NCBI GenBank assembly: GCA_910588105.1 | Contig: CAJUQD010000006.1 | Coordinates: forward strand, 19,914-83,913 | Direction: 5' to 3' | Source: an uncultured Oscillospiraceae bacterium | GTDB taxonomy: Bacteria; Bacillota; Clostridia; Oscillospirales; Oscillospiraceae | Length of the DNA stretch: 64,000 nt | Part shown: positions 58,637 through 64,000 of the stretch, piece by piece | How positions within the stretch are numbered: the first letter of the stretch is position 1 | Layout of the letters: the number at the start of each line of letters is the position of its first letter | Made by a program: the position numbers and the translations under genes | The notes under the pieces: generated by a model | The model's database searches: none | What the model was told of the DNA's origin: nothing | Seen by the model: only the letters and a program-made list of their open reading frames with translations

Positions 58637-59302
58637 ATGAAATTCGGAGAAAAACTACAAAAGCTGCGCAAGCAGAGCGGCCTTTCCCAGGAACAGCTGG
58701 CCGCCCGGCTCACGGTGTCCCGCCAGGCGGTGAGCAAGTGGGAGCTTGACGACACGATGCCGGACACGGAAAATGTCATCCAGCTCAGCCGGATTTTTGG
58801 CGTGAGCTGCGACTATCTGCTCCGGGAGGAGGTGGACGAACCCGGCGCGGCCCTGGCCGTCCAGGACCTGCCTCAGCCTGCCCAGCCCGGAGGGGCCCAT
58901 CTGGACCGGCAGGGCTGGACGCACAATGCCTTTGCCCTGTCCCTGGGGGTGTGTGCGCTCGGCATGGTAGGAGCCTTTATGTTCTACCGGTTTCGCGGCC
59001 ATACCGTCCGTCCGCTGGCCATCGGATTTATGATCCAGCTGTTGGGCGTGGTTCTGTTTGAACTGGCAGTCTCCCGAATGGGGGACTGGCGGAACACCGC
59101 TCGCCTGAGCTTTTACGCAATTGCGTGCTGGCTGGTACTCCCCATCCCCGTATTGCTGGCCCTCAACTGGGGATTTGGCCTGGGATTCTGGAATGGCACG
59201 CCTCTGCAGGGGTTATTCTGCTACTTTGCCGTGTACCTGCTGTTGAGTGCGGCTGTGACAGCAATCCTGCTCCTCACGCGCCGCCACCGCGTCAAACCGT
59301 GA
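58637..59302 (+). CDS. XRE-family regulator with C-terminal membrane domain
   Basis: 221 residues. N-terminal HTH (residues ~1-60): KFGEKLQKLRKQSGLSQEQL, AARLTVSRQAVSKWELDD, FGVSCDYLLREEVDEPG. Then a Pro-rich linker and four hydrophobic segments (~residues 100-215). This 'HTH + DUF' form is common in Firmicutes, where the regulator is tethered to the membrane. ATG 58637 follows AGGAGG. It opens the accessory segment next to the tRNA cluster, with no clear target gene. Confidence 0.9.
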   Translation: MKFGEKLQKLRKQSGLSQEQLAARLTVSRQAVSKWELDDTMPDTENVIQLSRIFGVSCDYLLREEVDEPGAALAVQDLPQPAQPGGAHLDRQGWTHNAFALSLGVCALGMVGAFMFYRFRGHTVRPLAIGFMIQLLGVVLFELAVSRMGDWRNTARLSFYAIACWLVLPIPVLLALNWGFGLGFWNGTPLQGLFCYFAVYLLLSAAVTAILLLTRRHRVKP

Positions 59303-59410
59303 AAAATTCCCTGCATCAAACCGCACCCGCCTCCCCATCCTATTTTCAGAAATACGTCTCCTCCCAGCTTGGGGCGGGAGGCAAGAAGAAAATCGGGTGG
59401 GGGGATTTTT

Positions 59411-59932
59411 ATGCGCTGGCTCAGGTATTTCATCATTTACAGCTTCGCGGGCTTTTTACTGGAGGTGGCCTTCGCCCGTGCCATCCGCCACCCCAAACGG
59501 GACCGCAAGTGCCTGCTCCTCCTCCCCTTGTGCCCGGTGTACGGCCTGGGGGCGTGCCTGATCCTGTGGCTGGCCCCCCTGGTGAAAAGCCCCCTGTGGG
59601 CAGCGCTGGCAGGAGGACTGGCCGCCACCGGGGCGGAGCTTGTCATGGGCGCGTTTTACCGCTTCGCGCTGGGGGTGGAATTCTGGGACTACTCCAATAT
59701 GCCGGGAAGCCTGGGCGGGCTGGTGTGCCCGGTGTTCTCCCTGTGCTGGACGGCGCTGTCCCTGGCGTTGGTATATCTGGTTCATCCCCCCGTCGCCGCC
59801 TTAGCCGCCCGCATCCCTGCCTGGCTGGGCCCCCCCGCCCTCATTGTATTGGCGGCGGATATCCTGGTGTCCTGCGCCGCCTTGCGGCGGACAGGCACCA
59901 CCGATGTACTGCGCTGGTACGCGCCCAAATAA
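59411..59932 (+). CDS. CmpB-like putative ABC-transporter type IV membrane protein
   Basis: 173 residues with five to six hydrophobic segments and the conserved opening RWLRYFIIYSFAGFLLEVAF, then LCPVYGLGACLILW and the EFWDYSNMPGSLGGLVCPVF motif typical of the CmpB family. Despite the name, function is unknown; some are linked to carbohydrate or polymer export. ATG 59411 follows GGGGGG. Single gene. Confidence 0.85.
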   Translation: MRWLRYFIIYSFAGFLLEVAFARAIRHPKRDRKCLLLLPLCPVYGLGACLILWLAPLVKSPLWAALAGGLAATGAELVMGAFYRFALGVEFWDYSNMPGSLGGLVCPVFSLCWTALSLALVYLVHPPVAALAARIPAWLGPPALIVLAADILVSCAALRRTGTTDVLRWYAPK

Positions 59933-60024
59933 GCCCCGTCCTTTTGCTTATTGAACCAAGTGTAGCCGTCACGCAAATGTCCCTGAATTAGTTTGAAATA
60001 TGTCACTATACCTGCAATTAAACG

Positions 60025-60406
60025 ATGTTTCAGCTAATTCTTGTGGGTGGTGCAGCACTCATCGTTTGGTATCTGAAATCATTTTACGCCGAGCGTGCGA
60101 ACCGAGAAAAAAGGCAGAAGAACATCGCATCAAACATGGCGGAGAATATATTTTGGAATGGAGCGGAAACTTGGCAAGCGGCGCCCCGGATTCGGAGTTT
60201 GGGAAATTAGTTGTAGAGGTTCCGAAAAAGCGTGGAGACGGTGCGGCACGTTTTTATGAAAAAGGGCTGGTACTGGAAAAAAGCGATTGCCCTATCGATT
60301 GCCCTATTTTGAAATTAAAGACGTACTATTGGTAGCCGCTACACCGGGCTCAAAATTCACTTTGAAACAAGCGGCAAGGGAGGTTGCTGTAGCTGTACCA
60401 GCTTAA
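60025..60406 (+). pseudogene. Small membrane-anchored protein gene broken by two frameshifts
   Basis: Three frames must be joined. Start FQLILVGGAALIVWYLKSFY (from ATG 60025; a single membrane helix and charged stretch), then KAEEHRIKHGGEYILEWSGN in the next frame after the A6 run at about 60105, then PYFEIKDVLLVAATPGSKFT and stop at 60404-60406. A tandem 12-bp duplication CGATTGCCCTAT occurs at 60284-60295 and 60296-60307. The gene may be dead, or these may be sequencing errors. The family is not recognised. Confidence 0.55.
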
Positions 60407-60742
60407 AACAGCGAAAGCGGATAATAGCGAACTATGACAAAATATTACTCAAATTGGTGAATCGGCCCATAAAACCAGCCTGTCACAGAGAAAAGTGACA
60501 GGTTGGTTCTTTTGTTTGGAAATTGCAATAGGTGAATGTCAGCACTGTTATAAAGACAATTTCAATCGCTTCGCTTGTATAAATATCTGTGATTTGCCAA
60601 ATTCACTCTTATTTTTGTAAGTTGAGATAACAATTGACTCGTATTTTAGTGTCTCTAAAAAAATATTCGCTCATTTTTTGTTGCTATTTCTCCGCGTCCG
60701 GCGTATACTATATCTTAGGTAACGATGATAGGGGGAACGCAT
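60407..60742. other. AT-rich intergenic stretch with one terminator, no gene seen
   Basis: This 336-bp region is clearly more AT-rich than the window. A hairpin CCTGTCAC...GTGACAGG (60475-60506), followed by TTCTTTTGTTT, is a plausible Rho-independent terminator for the broken gene. Nothing else is convincing; small open frames have no ribosome sites. Confidence 0.6.
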
Positions 60743-62092
60743 ATGCGCTACTTGAAACGGAAAATCGACTTATTTTTGGCAGAATGGAAGGCCAACTCCA
60801 GCCACAAGCCGCTGATCGTCAAAGGCCCCCGGCAGGTGGGCAAGACGGAGTCTGTCCGGCGGTTTGCCCAGAGCAGCTACGAAAATATAATCTACATCAA
60901 TTTTGTGGAGGAACCCAAGTACAAGCGCATCACCGCCGATGGCTATAAGACAGATGATATTGTCAAAAACATCTCCCGCCTGGACCCTGGCAAGCGGTTC
61001 CCGCCCGGCAAGACACTGTTCTTCTTTGACGAGCTTCAGGAATTCCCCGATATTGCCACCGCACTAAAATTCTTTTCCATTGATGGCCGCTTTGATGTGA
61101 TCTGCAGCGGGTCCATGCTGGGGATCAATTATCGGAAAATTGAGAGCAACAGTGTAGGTTACAAGACAGACTACGAGATGTACTCTATGGATTTTGAGGA
61201 ATTTCTCTGGGCGAAGGGCTATGATGACGGGTTTATTGCGGATTTGCTGAGCCATATGAGAACACTGACACCCTTCAGCGAATTGGAGCTGTCCGTCTGT
61301 AACTCCCTTTTGCTGGATTACTGCATCCTGGGCGGGATGCCGGCGGTGGTGCGGGAGTATGTGGAACGGGGCACCTTTGAGGGCTCTCTGGATATTCAAC
61401 AGCAGCTTATCGCCGACTACAAGGAGTATATCCGAAAATACGCCGAGGGGCTGGATCAGGGCCGCATCCTCAACGTATTTAATCAGATCCCGCCTCAGTT
61501 GGCTAAGGACAACAAAAAATTCCAGATTTCCAAGGTGGCCTCCGGGGCCAGGTTCAAGAACTACCGGGGGTGTATCGAGTGGCTCAACGATGCCGGGATG
61601 GTGAATATCTGCTATTGTCTGAATTTCCCGGAGCTGCCGCTGAAGGGCAACTACGAGGAGACCAAGTACAAGCTGTATTTTGCCGACAGCGGCCTGCTGG
61701 TGGCTATGCTGGACGAGGAGGCCCAGGAGGATCTGCGGGCCAATAAAAACCTGGGGGTATACAAGGGTGCGCTCTATGAGAACATCATGGGAGAGGCGCT
61801 GGTGAAAAGCGGCTGTGGGCTGTACTACTATAAGCGGGAGGATTCTACGCTGGAGGAGGACTTTTTCGTCCGCACCGCCTCAGAACTGATCCCGGTGGAG
61901 GTCAAAGCCACCAACGGCAGGGCCAAGTCCCTGCGCACGCTGATCTCCAGCGAAAAATACAGCGATATTTCCTACGGGATCAAGCTCACTGGGGGGAATA
62001 TCGGGTACAGCGACAATATTTATACGTTTCCGTACTTTTGCGCGTTCTTGCTGAAGAGGTACTTGAAGTCGGGAAACGGAATGATCTCATAG
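60743..62092 (+). CDS. AAA_14 / DUF4143-type ATPase
   Basis: 449 residues. The ATPase core has Walker A (VKGPRQVGKTES, ~residue 30) and Walker B (TLFFFDELQEFP, ~residue 92), with GSMLGINY as sensor-1-like motif. The C-terminus holds the DUF4143 domain with a PD-(D/E)XK-like nuclease motif (ELIPVEVKATNG, ~residue 400). Such proteins are common, often accessory or defence-linked, and their roles are unknown. ATG 60743 follows AGGGGG. Composition is less GC-rich than that of core genes, suggesting acquisition. Confidence 0.9.
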   Translation: MRYLKRKIDLFLAEWKANSSHKPLIVKGPRQVGKTESVRRFAQSSYENIIYINFVEEPKYKRITADGYKTDDIVKNISRLDPGKRFPPGKTLFFFDELQEFPDIATALKFFSIDGRFDVICSGSMLGINYRKIESNSVGYKTDYEMYSMDFEEFLWAKGYDDGFIADLLSHMRTLTPFSELELSVCNSLLLDYCILGGMPAVVREYVERGTFEGSLDIQQQLIADYKEYIRKYAEGLDQGRILNVFNQIPPQLAKDNKKFQISKVASGARFKNYRGCIEWLNDAGMVNICYCLNFPELPLKGNYEETKYKLYFADSGLLVAMLDEEAQEDLRANKNLGVYKGALYENIMGEALVKSGCGLYYYKREDSTLEEDFFVRTASELIPVEVKATNGRAKSLRTLISSEKYSDISYGIKLTGGNIGYSDNIYTFPYFCAFLLKRYLKSGNGMIS

Positions 62093-62111
62093 GAAAACGG
62101 AGCTGGAGACG

Positions 62112-63776
62112 ATGCAAATAGAATCCTGGAAGAACTGGTTTCAACCCCACATTCTGGAACGGGGAAGGGCTTACTTTGAAGAGGACCGGGTCTCAGTTCT
62201 GGAGCGCACGGAGGACGGCTACACCGCCACTGTGGAAGGCACGGAGGAATACGAGGTGGAGATCCTGCTGGATGGAGACTCCATTGAGGATATGCTCTGT
62301 GACTGTCCCTATGCGGAGGATGGAAATGCCTGTAAGCACATGGCGGCGGTCCTGTTTGCGGCGGCCGCTGCCGAACCGTCCAAGGAGGAAGCTCCGGCAA
62401 AAAAGGAGCGTCTGACTCCTGCCGGTCTTGTGGAAAAAATTTCTGACAGCCAACTCCGTCCGCTGCTGACAGAATTGGTATCCGCGGATGAGAAACTTTA
62501 CAGGGCGCTGCTCCTTCGATATGGGGAGACATCTCTGGATGAATGTATGAGGACGCTGAAAAAAGAACTGACCTCCATCAGGAGGCAATACGCAGGCAGA
62601 GATGGTACCATAGACTATTACCATGCGGGAGAGTTCTCAGAGGCGATCGCAGATCATATTCAGCGGCAGACGGCAACGCTTCTGGCCCGAAACGCGCCTG
62701 TGTTGGCGTTCCAGGCAGGAATGGATGCGCTGCGGAAATATTCTGATTACAGCATAGACGATTCCGATGGCGAATACGGGTTGATTATGGAGACAATGGG
62801 CGATATGTGCACGGATGTCCTGGCTGCCGCAGACGAGGCTATTGCCGAAAAAATATTTGACCTCCTGTCTGACTGTGTCAAATCAGACCGAGAGGACTGG
62901 TTTGTCCAGGATTTTGCGTCGCAAATGGTGTTTTCACATTTTGTGGGAACGCATTTTGATGAAAAGAAATTGGCGTTGACAGATGAGCAGATCGCCACGC
63001 TTACCCTATCAGGTAAGAAAGATTACTCCAGTGAATATAAGATGGAAGAACTGCTGACGCGCCGTTTTGATCTGATGAAGAAGCTGTCCTTGCCAAGGGA
63101 GGAGCTGGACGCCTTTTTAGACCGATACACAAGCTATTCCGATATCCGCAAGCTGCGTATCCAGCAGGCACTTGATGAGGGGAAGACGGACGAGGCCATT
63201 CGTCTGCTGGAGGAGGGCAAGTCCGCCGACCGTGACAAACGGGGGCTGGTAGCGGAGTATAGCGAATGGCTGATGAACCTGTACGAGCGACAGGGACAGC
63301 GGGACAAGCTGATTGCGGAACTGGAGTATCATGTCTTTGTCCTGTCCTCCGGCGGTATGGAGATGCTGAACCGCCTGAAGAAAGCGTGTACGCCGGTGCG
63401 GTGGATCGAGTACAGAGAGCGGTATCTTTCCGGGCGAGCTTACCACAAGCTGGAGCTTATGGAATCCGAGGGGCTTTGGGAACGCCTGATGAAAGCGGTC
63501 ACCGCAGCTGGGTGTCTTTCCATCTTGGACCGCTATGAGGCGGCCCTGAAAAAGCGGTATCCAAACGAGATGCTGGGGGCATACGCTTGTATTCTGACCA
63601 AAGAAGCAGCGGCGGTGTCCGACCGAAAGCGGTATCAGGAGTTGGCCCGCTATCTGAAAAAACTCAGGAGCTACCCGGGCGGGACAGAGCGGACGGCACA
63701 GCTGGCGGAGGACTGGCGCACCCGGTACATCCGCCGCCGGGCTATGATGGAGGAGCTGCGGAACGCGGGGTTTTAA
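62112..63776 (+). CDS. SWIM zinc-finger protein
   Basis: 554 residues. The SWIM motif CDCPYAEDGNACKHM (C-x-C...C-x-H, ~residues 62-76) lies in an N-terminal domain; the rest is a long helical region with TPR-like pairs, no catalytic motif seen. In bacteria, SWIM proteins often accompany helicases or occur with DUF-containing accessory genes. Starts 19 bp after the ATPase gene (GGAG before ATG 62112), so likely the same operon. Function unknown. Confidence 0.85.
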   Translation: MQIESWKNWFQPHILERGRAYFEEDRVSVLERTEDGYTATVEGTEEYEVEILLDGDSIEDMLCDCPYAEDGNACKHMAAVLFAAAAAEPSKEEAPAKKERLTPAGLVEKISDSQLRPLLTELVSADEKLYRALLLRYGETSLDECMRTLKKELTSIRRQYAGRDGTIDYYHAGEFSEAIADHIQRQTATLLARNAPVLAFQAGMDALRKYSDYSIDDSDGEYGLIMETMGDMCTDVLAAADEAIAEKIFDLLSDCVKSDREDWFVQDFASQMVFSHFVGTHFDEKKLALTDEQIATLTLSGKKDYSSEYKMEELLTRRFDLMKKLSLPREELDAFLDRYTSYSDIRKLRIQQALDEGKTDEAIRLLEEGKSADRDKRGLVAEYSEWLMNLYERQGQRDKLIAELEYHVFVLSSGGMEMLNRLKKACTPVRWIEYRERYLSGRAYHKLELMESEGLWERLMKAVTAAGCLSILDRYEAALKKRYPNEMLGAYACILTKEAAAVSDRKRYQELARYLKKLRSYPGGTERTAQLAEDWRTRYIRRRAMMEELRNAGF

Positions 63777-63784
63777 CTGCATCA

Positions 63785-63813
63785 TTGTCATAAGGGGCTT
63801 TTTGCGCTATAAT
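63785..63813 (+). promoter_or_regulatory. Predicted promoter of the small protein at 63838
   Basis: TTGTCA (63785-63790), 17-bp spacer, TATAAT (63808-63813), immediately after the SWIM gene. Confidence 0.75.
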
Positions 63814-63837
63814 AGCTTTGGACAGGAGATGTTCCCC

Positions 63838-63963
63838 GTGAGCTGCCACAATATTGGTCATGGTTTGAATGAGGTGGTTCGCAAGGTCCTTGAGGAATAT
63901 GACGCTGGGCTGATTCCCTACGAGTCTGCTTTCCACATCCTTCAGCAGTGTCAGCGCCAGTGA
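63838..63963 (+). CDS. Conserved 41-residue Clostridia protein
   Basis: Start GTG 63838, nine bases after AGGAG; a preceding in-frame ATG at 63829 has no proper spacing. Sequence MSCHNIGHGLNEVVRKVLEE then YDAGLIPYESAFHILQQCQR and Q. It resembles a family of short clostridial proteins beginning SCHxIGxGMNxVV, usually about 50-60 residues and ending in a CxxxVxWCDGNEYEA-like tail. That tail is absent here, so it may be a shorter relative or truncated by a stop. Role unknown. Confidence 0.65.
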   Translation: MSCHNIGHGLNEVVRKVLEEYDAGLIPYESAFHILQQCQRQ

Positions 63964-64000
63964 TAAAATGAAAGAAAACGCCGAGGAAAAAATGTAGTTT

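Noticed and set aside
63964..64000. Short ATG ORF at the right edge (MKENAEEKM)
   Set aside because: Nine codons with no clear ribosome site beyond the preceding gene's stop; too short to support.

Overview
The window looks like a chromosome segment of a high-GC (roughly 60-65% by eye), spore-forming, Gram-positive gut Clostridia bacterium, most plausibly of the Oscillospiraceae (Flavonifractor/Pseudoflavonifractor/Oscillibacter-like). Supporting this are spoIIP, strong AGGAGG ribosome-binding sites, TTGACA/TATAAT promoters with 17-bp spacers, a Firmicutes-type L10 leader with an attenuator, XRE/ABC/two-component cassettes and a GC-rich tRNA cluster with encoded CCA ends. No species call is possible from sequence reading alone.

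Layout. 1-5.6 kb is a pectin/oligogalacturonide-type locus: an LplABC-like ABC importer and a frameshifted membrane gene on the minus strand, with a divergent pectin methylesterase that has no visible export signal. 5.6-9.3 kb holds a small Cys-rich protein, malic enzyme, mobile-element debris, and rplJ-rplL behind an autoregulatory leader. 9.3-16.4 kb has an ECF sigma/anti-sigma pair, gdhA, bactofilin, an ABC exporter controlled by an AbrB-like protein, and spoIIP. 16.5-24.4 kb has icd, a DUF975-like membrane protein, flotillin, a ribbon-helix-helix fusion protein and a P-type ATPase. 24.6-28.5 kb is a two-component/BcrAB-like ABC operon containing tiny hydrophobic peptides. 28.7-42.5 kb is mostly housekeeping: GH13 amylase, birA, HtrA-like protease, a second two-component system, a CDF transporter, a U32 protein, mltG, 5-formyl-THF cyclo-ligase and a DJ-1 protein, plus an 18-Cys/64-residue protein. 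42.6-49.2 kb has a TagA/WecG transferase, a DUF534-type ABC importer and a pseudouridine catabolism operon (psuK-GNAT-psuG). 49.2-53.4 kb has an XRE cassette with three palindromic operators, DUF1643, FUSC, sfsA and a SprT-like protein. 53.6-58.5 kb has glycogen phosphorylase, a TIGR00266 protein, a flavodoxin whose 5' end is hit by an IS5-type remnant, and a Gly-Arg-His-Gln-Lys tRNA operon. 58.6-64 kb is a more AT-rich accessory segment: an XRE membrane regulator, a CmpB-like protein, a frameshifted pseudogene, a DUF4143 ATPase, a SWIM-finger protein and a conserved 41-residue protein.

The most unusual signals are non-coding. A dispersed repeat family (about 130 bp, four copies) sits next to gene 3' ends, and a second family shares a 25-bp core. 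MITE-like elements have ends that match the IS5-type remnant at 57.2 kb. Several perfect palindromes overlap promoters of self-encoded regulators.
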